A stretch of DNA of 64,000 nt from Flavobacterium sp. 123 (GTDB lineage: Bacteria; Bacteroidota; Bacteroidia; Flavobacteriales; Flavobacteriaceae), in assembly GCF_003634825.1 (NCBI RefSeq), contig NZ_RBXD01000001.1, forward strand, positions 1,262,501-1,326,500, read 5' to 3'. The notes under the pieces were generated by a model. The model did not search any database. It was not told the origin of the DNA and worked only from the letters and a program-made list of their open reading frames with translations. The number at the start of each line of letters is the position of its first letter. The first letter of the stretch is position 1. Shown in pieces: positions 46,679 to 55,356 of this stretch. The position numbers and the translations under genes are program-made.

Positions 46679-48178
46679 TTATTGCTCGTTTAATTGATCA
46701 ACAATCTTTCTGTCGTTAGAAAGTCTTGGTATTTTATTCTGTCCGCCTAGCTTTCCAATTGATTTCATATAATCCTGAAAACCGTTTTTAGCAACTTTAG
46801 TAATAACTACTTTTCGAAGTACGTGTCCTACAATCAAATCATCGTAATACACATTTTGTTTTCGCATGGCATTGTCTATCGCTTCCGCAAAAAGATTAAA
46901 GTTTTCTGGTTCTCCCGAAGCATCGGTGTCAAATTCTATAAACCACTCATGATAAGGCAATCCTTCCGAAGGATTTATTTGTGGAGCCACCGTAAATTCA
47001 TTCACTCGAATAGTAGTTCCTTCCATAGCTTCTTTCAACGCATTTTCTACTTCTTTACCAATGACATGTTCTCCAAAAGCCGAAATATAATGTTTGATTC
47101 TTCCCGATACAATTACTCTATAAGGCTTTAATGAGGTAAACTGAATAGTATCACCAATATTGTATCCCCAAAGTCCTGCATTAGTAGAAATAATCAACAC
47201 ATAATTAATTCCTAATTCGACTTCGCCTATGGTGTAGCGTCTTGGATTTTCGGTATAAAATTCATCACTTTTTATAAATTCATAGAAAATACCTGAATTC
47301 AAAAGCAGCAACATTCCTTTTTCTTTTTGAGAATCTTGATATGCAAAAAAACCTTCCGAAGCGGGGAACAATTCAATACTGTCAACTTTTCTACCAATTA
47401 AATTTTCAAATTTGGCACGATAAGGCTCGTAATTTACACCTCCATAAATAAACAAATTGAAGTTTTTGAAAATTTCGCCAACAGGCTTTCCTCCTTTTTG
47501 TTGCAGTTTTTCAAAATACATTTGTACCCAAGACGGAATTCCTGAAATCACCGTCATGTTTTTATCAAATGTTTCTTCAACAATGGCATTAACCTTAGTC
47601 TCCCAGTCTTCAATACAATTGGTTTCCCAAGATGGCATTCGGTTTTTTTGTAAATACTTTGGAACAAAATGCGCTACAATACCTGATAATCTACCTAGTT
47701 TAACACCGTTTTTCTCTTCAAGAATTGGGCTTCCTTGTAAAAAAATCATTTTTCCATCAACAAAATCGGCCTTACCTGTTTCATGAATATAGTGCAGAAT
47801 TGCATTTCGAGCTGCCTCAATATGAAAAGGCATGGATTCCTTAGTCAACGGAATGTATTTTGCACCCGAAGTTGTTCCCGAAGTTTTGGCAAAATACAAT
47901 GGTTTCCCTTTCCATAAAACATTTGGTTCTCCTTTTACAACACGATCAACATAGGGTTTTAATTCTTCGTAATCCCGAATGGGAACTTGTTTTGAAAAGT
48001 CTTCAAATGATTTAATTGTATCGAAATGATGGTCAATACCAAACTGGGTTTTCTTAGCTTCTTGAATTAGCTCTAAAAAAACTTTGTTTTGGGTTTTGAT
48101 TGGTTCATTAACCCAAGCTTGTGTTTTGTTGTAAATTTTTTTGGCAAAAAATTTTGCAGCAGTTGATTTTATTGACAT
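46679..48178 (-). CDS. GH3-family acyl-adenylating enzyme
   Basis: This 499-residue member of the GH3 superfamily is best known in plants as ligases that join hormones to amino acids. Motifs: YFAKTSGTTSGAKYIPLTKE near residue 105 (ATP loop), FPASEGFFAYQ near 318, GLWGYNIGDTIQFTSLKPYR near 355 and SAFGEHVIGKEVENALKE near 383. The bacterial function is unknown; activating a carboxylic acid with ATP is expected. It begins 15 bases after the M23-type stub gene and precedes DUF6909 by 37 bases, suggesting one operon. Confidence 0.88.
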   Translation of the reverse strand: MSIKSTAAKFFAKKIYNKTQAWVNEPIKTQNKVFLELIQEAKKTQFGIDHHFDTIKSFEDFSKQVPIRDYEELKPYVDRVVKGEPNVLWKGKPLYFAKTSGTTSGAKYIPLTKESMPFHIEAARNAILHYIHETGKADFVDGKMIFLQGSPILEEKNGVKLGRLSGIVAHFVPKYLQKNRMPSWETNCIEDWETKVNAIVEETFDKNMTVISGIPSWVQMYFEKLQQKGGKPVGEIFKNFNLFIYGGVNYEPYRAKFENLIGRKVDSIELFPASEGFFAYQDSQKEKGMLLLLNSGIFYEFIKSDEFYTENPRRYTIGEVELGINYVLIISTNAGLWGYNIGDTIQFTSLKPYRVIVSGRIKHYISAFGEHVIGKEVENALKEAMEGTTIRVNEFTVAPQINPSEGLPYHEWFIEFDTDASGEPENFNLFAEAIDNAMRKQNVYYDDLIVGHVLRKVVITKVAKNGFQDYMKSIGKLGGQNKIPRLSNDRKIVDQLNEQ

Positions 48179-48193
48179 TTCTTACTTGAGATT

Positions 48194-48709
48194 TTAATTT
48201 TTGGACTTTTGGCTCTTCTCTTTTTGAGAGGCTGGAAGTTGCTTTTTTTCTTCTTGAGTTACTTGTTTTCTCAATTCTAATTCTTCTTTTGATGCTGATA
48301 AATCCATTTTAGAAGGAACTTCATCAGCTGCCGAAAGTATGGAATCCTTATTGAATTTTGCAAACTCTAACTCGCCGGTCAACACTTTTTGAATGGATTT
48401 AATATAGGCTTCATTTTTCTTTAAAGCTCGGGTTAACGAGTCTGATTTTAAAGCTAGTTCTGTAGCATCTCTTTTTAATTTTGAAGAAGAATAACCCGGA
48501 ATAAACTCTCGTAAAGGAGTAAATGCAATTATAAAAGTAGTTACAAATGTTATTATAATAGCTCCTAAACTAGCGACTACAAAAACATTCATTAAAGTAA
48601 GTTTCAATGAAAAAGTTTCTTCAAAAGTATCTTCGTTAAGTATTATTAAACGCCTTTTATTGAATAAATTTTCTTTGAGCTTTTGCCGTTTTAGTCGTTT
48701 ATCAACCAT
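48194..48709 (-). CDS. Membrane-anchored coiled-coil protein, like the N-terminus of M23 peptidases
   Basis: This 171-residue protein has a basic cytoplasmic N-terminus, one membrane helix (about 41-66) and a periplasmic, charged helical part ending in a Lys/Gln/Ser-rich tail. The segment RLIILNEDTFEETFSLKLT and FTPLREFIPGYSS are, from memory, typical of the anchor region of Bacteroidota M23 metallopeptidases, but no peptidase domain follows; the GH3 gene begins 15 bases later. It may be a naturally short paralogue or a truncated gene. A -7 element TATATTTG lies upstream at 48727-48734 (minus strand). Confidence 0.65.
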   Translation of the reverse strand: MVDKRLKRQKLKENLFNKRRLIILNEDTFEETFSLKLTLMNVFVVASLGAIIITFVTTFIIAFTPLREFIPGYSSSKLKRDATELALKSDSLTRALKKNEAYIKSIQKVLTGELEFAKFNKDSILSAADEVPSKMDLSASKEELELRKQVTQEEKKQLPASQKEKSQKSKN

Positions 48710-48869
48710 ACTTTTTGATTATTGAACAAATATAACAATTATTGTTGTTGATTGTATTCCCTTGTGTTTTGTGCGGCTATACTTAACATAAATTTATTTT
48801 TAATAAATTTTTAACGCTTTTAAAGCCAAATAAATGTCTTAAAATTAGTTACCGTTAATTAATTCTATA

Positions 48870-48877
48870 TACCTTTG
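48870..48877 (+). promoter_or_regulatory. -7 promoter element of tatA
   Basis: TACCTTTG matches the TANNTTTG element 48 bases before the tatA start. No clear TTG is seen 17-19 bases upstream, so the promoter is only half supported. Confidence 0.4.
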
Positions 48878-48924
48878 CTTTCAGTTTTTATTAAAAATTT
48901 GCTTCGGCAATAAATTATTCAATC

Positions 48925-49098
48925 ATGGGAAGATTAGGTGTTACAGAAATCCTTGTTATATTGGCAGTTGTTTTATTACTTTTTGGAGGTAAAAAAATTC
49001 CAGAATTAATGAAAGGTTTAGGAAGCGGAATTAAAGAATTCAAAAACGCAGCCAAAGACGACCAGCCAGCTGACAAAAAAGAAGAAACTAAAGAATAA
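48925..49098 (+). CDS. tatA: Sec-independent translocase subunit TatA/TatE
   Basis: This 57-residue protein, below the usual ORF-length cut-off, is translated from the ATG at 48925 to TAA at 49096-49098. It begins [20 protein letters not shown]: a short membrane helix preceded by Glu8, followed by the [17 protein letters not shown] hinge and amphipathic helix that define TatA. A charged tail ([14 protein letters not shown]) ends it. With TatC (not in this window) it forms the pore for folded proteins with twin-arginine signals. It is shorter than E. coli TatA (89). Confidence 0.93.
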   Translation: MGRLGVTEILVILAVVLLLFGGKKIPELMKGLGSGIKEFKNAAKDDQPADKKEETKE

Positions 49099-49122
49099 AT
49101 TCTTTTAGAAATTCAAAAAATA

Positions 49123-49168
49123 AAAAAATTCCAAATCCAAGATTATTCTTCGGGATTTGGAATTTTTT
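49123..49168. terminator. Terminator between tatA and tex
   Basis: AAAAAATTCCAAATCC (49123-49138) pairs with GGATTTGGAATTTTTT (49153-49168), a 16-bp stem with T-tracts in both directions. It serves the convergent genes on both sides. Confidence 0.92.
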
Positions 49169-49187
49169 ATGGAATAAATTGAGACTT

Positions 49188-51311
49188 TTATACAATCATT
49201 GTCAATTGAATTCTTTTTCTATCTTCATCAACTTCTGTGACTTTTACCTGAACATGTTGGTGTAATTTTACTACTTCATTCACATCGCTTACAAAACCTG
49301 CTTTGAGTTGTGAAATATGAACTAAGCCACTTTCCTTGATTCCAAGATCCACAAAACAACCAAAATTAGTAATGTTATTGACAATTCCCGGCAAAACCAT
49401 TCCTGTTTTCAAATCTTTTATGGTTTTTACATTTGGATCAAATTCAAATACTTTTGCTGATTTTCTAGGATCTAATCCTGGTTTTTCGAGTTCTTTGATA
49501 ATATCTTTTAAACCCAGTAAACCTATTTCTGGTGTTATATAATTTTCAGGTTTTATTAAAGCTGTTTTTTCTTTATTGGCAATCAAATCATTCACTGAAA
49601 GTTTCAAATCTTTTGCCATTTTTTCAACAATTCCATATGCTTCAGGATGTACCGCAGAATTATCTAATGGGTTTTTTGCATTCGAAATCCGAATAAAAGC
49701 AACGCCTTGCTGATAGGCTTTTTCACCTAAACGTGGCACTTTTTTTAATTGTTTTCTGTCTTCAAAAGGACCGTTTTCGGAACGATAATTTACAATATTT
49801 TCGGCTAGCTTCTCTCCTATTCCGCTCACATAACTCAATAAATGTTTACTCGCCGTATTGATGTTTATCCCAACTGAATTCACACAACGAATTACCGTAT
49901 TGTCTAATTCTTCTTTCAATTTTGTTTGGTCAACATCATGTTGATACTGGCCTACGCCAATAGCTTTTGGGTCGATTTTTACTAATTCAGCCAAAGGATC
50001 TGACAATCGACGTCCAATTGAAACCGAGCCACGAACCGTAACATCAAAATTAGGAAATTCATCACGCGCAATTTTGGATGCAGAATACACCGAAGCTCCT
50101 GCTTCTGAAACAATAAATACCTGAACCGGTTTGTCAAAAGCAATTTTCTTAATGAAAAATTCAGTTTCTCTTGAGGCAGTTCCGTTTCCTATGGAAATAG
50201 CGTCAATTTTATAGGAATTTACCATAGAACGAATTTTTTTCATCGCCATGACTTCCTCTTTTTGAGGTGCGTGTGGATAAATGGTTTCGTTGTATAACAA
50301 ATCCCCTTTTTCGTCTAAACAAACGACTTTACATCCCGAACGAAATCCAGGATCAATAGCTAAAATTCGTTTTTCGCCCAAAGGTGGTGCCAATAACAAC
50401 TGCCCTAAATTATTTGCAAAAACCTGAATAGAATTAGCATCTGCTTTTGCTTTTGCCTCTTGCAATGTTTCATTAGAAATTGCAGGATTTAACAATCGTT
50501 TGTAACTGTCTTCAATAGCTAATTGAACGTGTGGCGTAGTGTTATTTTGACTTTTTAAGATTAATTCATCAATAATATCATACGCTTCGTCAATATCAAC
50601 TTCAACTTTAAACTTAATAAAACCTTCATTTTCTGCACGAAGCATCGCTAACAATCGATGGGATGGTGCTTTAGTTAACGGTTCAGACCAATCAAAATAT
50701 TGATTGAATTTTTGCGCTCCTTCTTCGTCTTTTTTTGTTTTTACAACTTTGGTGGTAATTATTGCTTTACGTTCGTACAATCTTCTGAGTTGTTTTCTAA
50801 CATAAATATTTTCATTAATCCATTCGGCAATAATATCTCTTGCGCCTTGTAAAGCCGCGTCTTCATTGATTACATTTTCATTCAAATATTTAGTTGAAAT
50901 AAAATCAACATCATCATTATTTTGCGCCATAATGATTTTTGCCAAAGGCTCTAAACCATTTTCTCGAGCAACATCAGCTTTGGTTTTTTTCTTCTTTTTA
51001 AATGGCAGATAGAAATCCTCTAATTCTTGTAAATCAAAACTTTGTTGTATTTTTTTATCTAATTCTGGTGTAAGCGCATTTTGTTCGTCAATAGATTTTA
51101 AAATCGCTTCTTTACGTTTTACAATTATTTCATATTCTTTTTGCAGTTTGGCAATTTGTTCAATTACTACTTCATCAAGATTTCCAGTTGTGTCTTTTCG
51201 ATATCTTGAAATAAATGGAATCGTACAATCTTCTTGTAATAATTGCACTGTATTTTGAATGTTTATAGCCGCTGTAGAAACTGTTTTTGATATAAATTGT
51301 ATGTTGGTCAT
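49188..51311 (-). CDS. Tex-family S1 RNA-binding protein
   Basis: This 707-residue homologue of the transcription accessory protein Tex binds nucleic acid and influences transcription. The helical N-terminal domain (about 1-190) includes TIPFISRYRKDTTGNLDE; the YqgF/RNase H-like part has LAIDPGFRSGCKVVCLDEKG near 325; helix-hairpin-helix modules contain LLSYVSGIGEKLAENIV near 497; the S1 domain is at the end (GMVLPGIVNNITNFGCFVDL near 630). Somewhat shorter than E. coli Tex (773). Single gene convergent with tatA. Confidence 0.94.
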   Translation of the reverse strand: MTNIQFISKTVSTAAINIQNTVQLLQEDCTIPFISRYRKDTTGNLDEVVIEQIAKLQKEYEIIVKRKEAILKSIDEQNALTPELDKKIQQSFDLQELEDFYLPFKKKKKTKADVARENGLEPLAKIIMAQNNDDVDFISTKYLNENVINEDAALQGARDIIAEWINENIYVRKQLRRLYERKAIITTKVVKTKKDEEGAQKFNQYFDWSEPLTKAPSHRLLAMLRAENEGFIKFKVEVDIDEAYDIIDELILKSQNNTTPHVQLAIEDSYKRLLNPAISNETLQEAKAKADANSIQVFANNLGQLLLAPPLGEKRILAIDPGFRSGCKVVCLDEKGDLLYNETIYPHAPQKEEVMAMKKIRSMVNSYKIDAISIGNGTASRETEFFIKKIAFDKPVQVFIVSEAGASVYSASKIARDEFPNFDVTVRGSVSIGRRLSDPLAELVKIDPKAIGVGQYQHDVDQTKLKEELDNTVIRCVNSVGININTASKHLLSYVSGIGEKLAENIVNYRSENGPFEDRKQLKKVPRLGEKAYQQGVAFIRISNAKNPLDNSAVHPEAYGIVEKMAKDLKLSVNDLIANKEKTALIKPENYITPEIGLLGLKDIIKELEKPGLDPRKSAKVFEFDPNVKTIKDLKTGMVLPGIVNNITNFGCFVDLGIKESGLVHISQLKAGFVSDVNEVVKLHQHVQVKVTEVDEDRKRIQLTMIV

Positions 51312-51346
51312 TTCGAAAAAGAATTTTAAATAAGAATAAATAGATT

Positions 51347-51379
51347 TTGAAAAATCATCCTGCTAAAATAATATCTTTG
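51347..51379 (+). promoter_or_regulatory. Promoter of the DUF1294 gene
   Basis: TTG at 51347-51349 and TATCTTTG at 51372-51379 are separated by 22 bases, at the upper edge of the accepted spacing. The ATG at 51400 is 20 bases further. Confidence 0.5.
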
Positions 51380-51399
51380 AAGTTCAATTTATCGCCCAA

Positions 51400-51675
51400 A
51401 TGATATTATTATACTATTTTTTACTACTAAATTTTTTAGGTTTTTTAGGAATTGGTTATGATAAACAACTAGCTAGAAAAAGACGAAGAAGAATTTCTGA
51501 AAAAACATTACTAAGCTTTGTTATGATGGGTGGAACAATTGGTTCGGGATTAGCTATGTTTGTCTTTAAACACAAAACTTCAAAAGAAAGTTATCTTTTG
51601 AAGTTTTATGGAATTTGTATAATACAAGTTGTACTTGTTTTTGGTCTGTTTTATTATAAAATAATACCGCTATAA
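51400..51675 (+). CDS. DUF1294 membrane protein
   Basis: This 91-residue protein has three hydrophobic segments (about 2-18, 40-55 and 68-86). The motif GYDKQLARKRRRRISEKTLL, followed by a Gly-rich helix and FKHKTSKESYLLKFY, is the DUF1294 signature. Function unknown. It stands alone between tex (divergent) and rpiB (convergent, one base apart). Confidence 0.85.
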   Translation: MILLYYFLLLNFLGFLGIGYDKQLARKRRRRISEKTLLSFVMMGGTIGSGLAMFVFKHKTSKESYLLKFYGICIIQVVLVFGLFYYKIIPL

Positions 51676-51676
51676 A

Positions 51677-52108
51677 TTATTTACAAGCAATTTTATTTAC
51701 TCTATTTTGGTGTCTTCCACCTTCAAATTCAGTTTCTAAAAATGTTTCAACAATTTCTACTGCTTGAGGAATTGAAGTATAACGTGCTGGAATACTAATA
51801 ATATTAGCATTGTTATGAAGTCTTGTTAAATAAGCTATTTCTTTTGTCCAACAAAGACCAGCTCTAACTTTTGGATGTTTATTTACCGTCATTGCAATTC
51901 CATTTCCGCTTCCGCAAATTACGATTCCAAAATCAGCTTTCCCTTCAGAAACATCGTTAGCTACAGGATGACCAAAATCTGGATAATCAACACTATCTTC
52001 TGAATCAGTTCCATAATTAGTTACTTCATGTCCTTTTGCTTTAAGCATTTCAACAATCGCTTTTTTATACTCTGGACCAGCGTGATCATTCCCAATAGAT
52101 ATTTTCAT
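51677..52108 (-). CDS. rpiB: Ribose-5-phosphate isomerase B
   Basis: The enzyme interconverts ribose 5-phosphate and ribulose 5-phosphate. The 143 residues show SIGNDHAGPEYKK at the N-terminus, the phosphate-binding and catalytic Cys block FGIVICGSGNGIAMTVNK near 60-77, HNNANIISIPAR near 97 and the C-terminal EGGRHQNRVNKI. RpiB is the type without homology to RpiA. A -7 element TAAATTTG (minus strand, 52134-52141) lies upstream. It is the last minus-strand gene before the proposed origin. Confidence 0.93.
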   Translation of the reverse strand: MKISIGNDHAGPEYKKAIVEMLKAKGHEVTNYGTDSEDSVDYPDFGHPVANDVSEGKADFGIVICGSGNGIAMTVNKHPKVRAGLCWTKEIAYLTRLHNNANIISIPARYTSIPQAVEIVETFLETEFEGGRHQNRVNKIACK

Positions 52109-52815
52109 TTTCTAAATATTAAATTTTGTAGTGCAAATTTAATCAAAGATTTTGAGTTATATTTAATCCATTTGCTTGTTTCTTTTATTGAATACACATT
52201 ATTAATTATATTTCTTTGACCATTGAAATTATAACTATCAGATTATTAAAAATATAGGTTTTTAAGGAAATTCGGTTTTTATATAATTATCTGGAAATCA
52301 ATAGGTAATTTCTATTAATTTGTTAAAAAAGTATAATGTTAATATCGAAATGCAATTGCTTGATATTCAGTTAACTTTAAATTAACACGAAATGTTGATA
52401 AGTTCGGATAGAATTTTAGAAGTTTTTTTAGAATATTCTACAAAAAAGAGTAATCCAAAACCCATATTAGAAATCCAAATTTAGTTTGTTGAATTTTTAG
52501 AATAGTTATCAAGATTAAAAAATGGCTTATTAACATATTTTAAAAAAATACTTATCTACAAAAAGATTCCTTTTTCTATTATTAACAGTTGTTAACTAAA
52601 ATACAAAATACCTTTAAAACTAAATCTTTAGCTTAAAAAAAGAATGTTAATAACTAAAAATAACATGATATAAGTTCATTTCAATACTTTTTAAAATAAA
52701 TTTATAGTAGCTATTAACACACTATAATAACCATTAAAAAAGATTTTAAATTTCCTTTTTCTTTTTGTTGTATTTAATATATGTTGACAACTTTAAATTT
52801 TTAAAAAGAAAAAAA
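52109..52815. other. Candidate chromosomal replication origin (oriC)
   Basis: These 707 bases have no ORF of note and are extremely AT-rich. They contain several 9-mers close to the DnaA box TTATNCACA: TTATCAACA (minus strand, 52393-52401), TTATCAAGA (52506-52514), TTATTAACA (52527-52535, 52579-52587 and minus strand 52645-52653) and TTATCTACA (52552-52560). The palindromic stretch at 52583-52596 (TTAACAGTTGTTAA) overlaps one of them. Genes to the left are mainly minus-strand, those to the right mainly plus-strand, and the G versus C balance of the plus strand changes sign here. dnaA is not nearby, which is not unusual in this phylum. This is a proposal from sequence, not a proven origin. Confidence 0.45.
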
Positions 52816-53049
52816 TTAAACGATATTCAATTTGTTATTCAAATTGTCTAGTATTTCTTGAACTGCTTCAAAATCGTTTTGATGAACTTTTAATTTGATT
52901 CCGCCTAAAGCTGTTGAATAAAAAGGAGCAACTGATAAAGTTATTTCGTTTTCGAAAAAATAAGGAATACCTTCTTGTTGTAAAATGTGTTTAAGTACCA
53001 CAATTTCATGAGAGTGATTAAATATAGCTATTGTTTTAAACTCCTCCAT
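52816..53049 (-). CDS. DUF2007 domain protein
   Basis: This 77-residue soluble protein starts MEEFKTIAIFNHSHEIVVLK and continues LQQEGIPYFFENEIT and GGIKLKVHQNDFEAVQEILD. That is the ferredoxin-like layout of the DUF2007 (putative signal-transducing) family, a small relative of P-II/ACT-like folds. Function unknown. It is divergent from rnr and lies directly beside the proposed origin. Confidence 0.8.
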   Translation of the reverse strand: MEEFKTIAIFNHSHEIVVLKHILQQEGIPYFFENEITLSVAPFYSTALGGIKLKVHQNDFEAVQEILDNLNNKLNIV

Positions 53050-53156
53050 TTTGATTTTTTTATAAATGTACGAAAGTTATATTTTTAATAAATCTATTCT
53101 TTAAAATTAGAATTCTAACATCTTCTTTGTAATTTTAGACTTTTAAGAAAAGAAAT

Positions 53157-55337
53157 ATGGGGAAAAGATTGAGAAAGCCAATTAAAAAAGAGAAAGACTT
53201 CTCAGATAAGATTTTAAAAATATTATCACAAAATGCTAATAAAGCATTCAATTATAAGCAAATAGGAGCAAAGCTAGATCTTGATGACACTCAAAGTCGC
53301 AATCAAATTATTAAAGATTTGAAAATTTTAGCTGCTTCCAAAAAAATTATTGAATCAGAACCTGGTAAATATTTAGTAAAAGCAGTAAGTCAGGATTATT
53401 ACGAAGGAAAAATTGATATGACAGGTCGAAAAACCGCTTATTTTATCTGTCCTGATTTTGAAGAAGATGTTTTTATTCCAACAAATAATTTGAATCACGC
53501 CTTAGATAAAGATACTGTAAAAGTTTATGTTTATAATAGAAGAAAAGGTAAAAGACCTGAAGGTGAAGTAATTGAAGTTGTTGAAAGAAATAAAACTGAT
53601 TTTGTTGGAGTTATAGATATTCAAAAGAATTTTGCTTTTGTATCAACAGCCAATCCAAAAATGTACACGGATATTTTTATTCCAAAAGATAAAATAGGAG
53701 AGGCTGAACAAGGAGATGTTGTATTAGTTCATATTGAAGATTGGCCCAAACGAGCAGATAGTCCATTTGGAGCAGTACTAAAAGTTTTAGGAAAACCAGG
53801 AGAACATGATACTGAAATTCATGCTATTTTAGCCGAATATGGTTTACCTGCTGAATTTCCTATTGAAGTTGAAACTTATGCACAAAAAATAGATACCACT
53901 ATTCATGAAACTGAAATTGCGAAACGTCGAGATATGCGAGATACCTTGACTTTTACAATAGATCCAAAAGATGCAAAAGACTTTGATGATGCCTTATCAT
54001 TTAAAAAATTAGAAAATGGAAATTATGAAATAGGGGTACATATTGCGGATGTTTCATTTTATCTTGAAGAAGGAACTATCCTTGATGATGAAGCCTATCA
54101 AAGAGCAACTTCTGTTTATTTAGTAGATAGAGTAGTACCTATGTTACCTGAAGTTTTGTCTAATTTTGCCTGTTCACTTCGACCACAAGAGGAAAAATAT
54201 ACGTTTTCGGCAGTTTTTGAAATTAATGAAAAATCACAAGTTGTTAACCAATGGTTTGGACGTACTGTAATATTTTCAGATCAACGCTTTTCATATGAAG
54301 AAGCACAAGTTATAATTGAAACTAAATCTTCAACTATCCCAGCAGAAATTTCATTAACAGGAAAAGAATATAAAGCTTCAGATGAAATTACAGCAGCTAC
54401 TCTTAAAATGGATGAATTAGCTAAGATTTTACGAAGAAAAAGAATGAATGAAGGTGCTATTTCTTTTGATAAAGTTGAAGTTAAATTTAATTTAGATCAA
54501 GAAGGAGAACCAGAAGGTGTTTATTTCAAAATATCAAAAGATGCCAATCATTTAATTGAAGAATTTATGCTTTTGGCTAATAGAAAAGTAGCTGAATATA
54601 TTGGAAAACAAAAGAAAACCTTTGTTTATCGAATTCATGATGAACCAAATGAAGATAAATTAATAGCCATGCAGACGGTTATAGCTAAATTTGGTTATAA
54701 AATAGATTTCAGAAATAAAGGAGATATTTCAAAATCGTTAAACAATTTATTAGCTGAAGTAGTCGGTAAAAAAGAACAAAATTTAATCGATACACTTACT
54801 ATTCGAAGTATGAGTAAAGCTAAATATTCAACGGATAATATTGGACATTATGGCTTAGCTTTTGAATATTATACTCATTTTACTTCACCAATTCGTCGTT
54901 ATCCAGATGTTATGGTGCATCGATTATTGCAATATTATCTTGATGGAGGAAAATCAGTTGATGAAGAAACTTATGAAACTAAATGTTTACATTCATCAAC
55001 AATGGAAGGTTTAGCTACAAATGCTGAACGAGATTCTATAAAATACATGCAAGTTAAATACATGCAAAATCATCAAGATCAAGAGTTTTTGGGTGTAATT
55101 TCTGGTGTAACAGAATGGGGAATTTATGTAGAAATCATTGAAAACAAATGCGAAGGAATGTGCAGAATTCGTGACATTAAAGAAGATTATTATACTTTTG
55201 ATGAAAAACAATATGCACTTGTAGGAGCTACTTCTGATAAAATATTACAATTAGGTGATGAAATTTACGTTAAAGTAAAAAATGCAGATTTAGTTAAAAA
55301 ACAATTGGATTTTCATTTTTTAAGAAGAAATGAATAA
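53157..55337 (+). CDS. rnr: Ribonuclease R
   Basis: This 3'-to-5' exoribonuclease degrades structured RNA and takes part in rRNA and mRNA quality control. The 726 residues contain an N-terminal winged-helix region (about 15-65), cold-shock-like domains, the RNB catalytic core starting TIDPKDAKDFDDALSF near residue 262 with the metal-binding Asp residues, YTHFTSPIRRYPDVMVHRLL near 577, and an S1 domain near the end (FLGVISGVTEWGIYVEI). It lacks the long basic C-terminal tail of the E. coli protein. First of a plus-strand run with the DUF2807 and LysE genes. Confidence 0.95.
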   Translation: MGKRLRKPIKKEKDFSDKILKILSQNANKAFNYKQIGAKLDLDDTQSRNQIIKDLKILAASKKIIESEPGKYLVKAVSQDYYEGKIDMTGRKTAYFICPDFEEDVFIPTNNLNHALDKDTVKVYVYNRRKGKRPEGEVIEVVERNKTDFVGVIDIQKNFAFVSTANPKMYTDIFIPKDKIGEAEQGDVVLVHIEDWPKRADSPFGAVLKVLGKPGEHDTEIHAILAEYGLPAEFPIEVETYAQKIDTTIHETEIAKRRDMRDTLTFTIDPKDAKDFDDALSFKKLENGNYEIGVHIADVSFYLEEGTILDDEAYQRATSVYLVDRVVPMLPEVLSNFACSLRPQEEKYTFSAVFEINEKSQVVNQWFGRTVIFSDQRFSYEEAQVIIETKSSTIPAEISLTGKEYKASDEITAATLKMDELAKILRRKRMNEGAISFDKVEVKFNLDQEGEPEGVYFKISKDANHLIEEFMLLANRKVAEYIGKQKKTFVYRIHDEPNEDKLIAMQTVIAKFGYKIDFRNKGDISKSLNNLLAEVVGKKEQNLIDTLTIRSMSKAKYSTDNIGHYGLAFEYYTHFTSPIRRYPDVMVHRLLQYYLDGGKSVDEETYETKCLHSSTMEGLATNAERDSIKYMQVKYMQNHQDQEFLGVISGVTEWGIYVEIIENKCEGMCRIRDIKEDYYTFDEKQYALVGATSDKILQLGDEIYVKVKNADLVKKQLDFHFLRRNE

Positions 55338-55356
55338 TGAATTAAAATTTTAAAAA

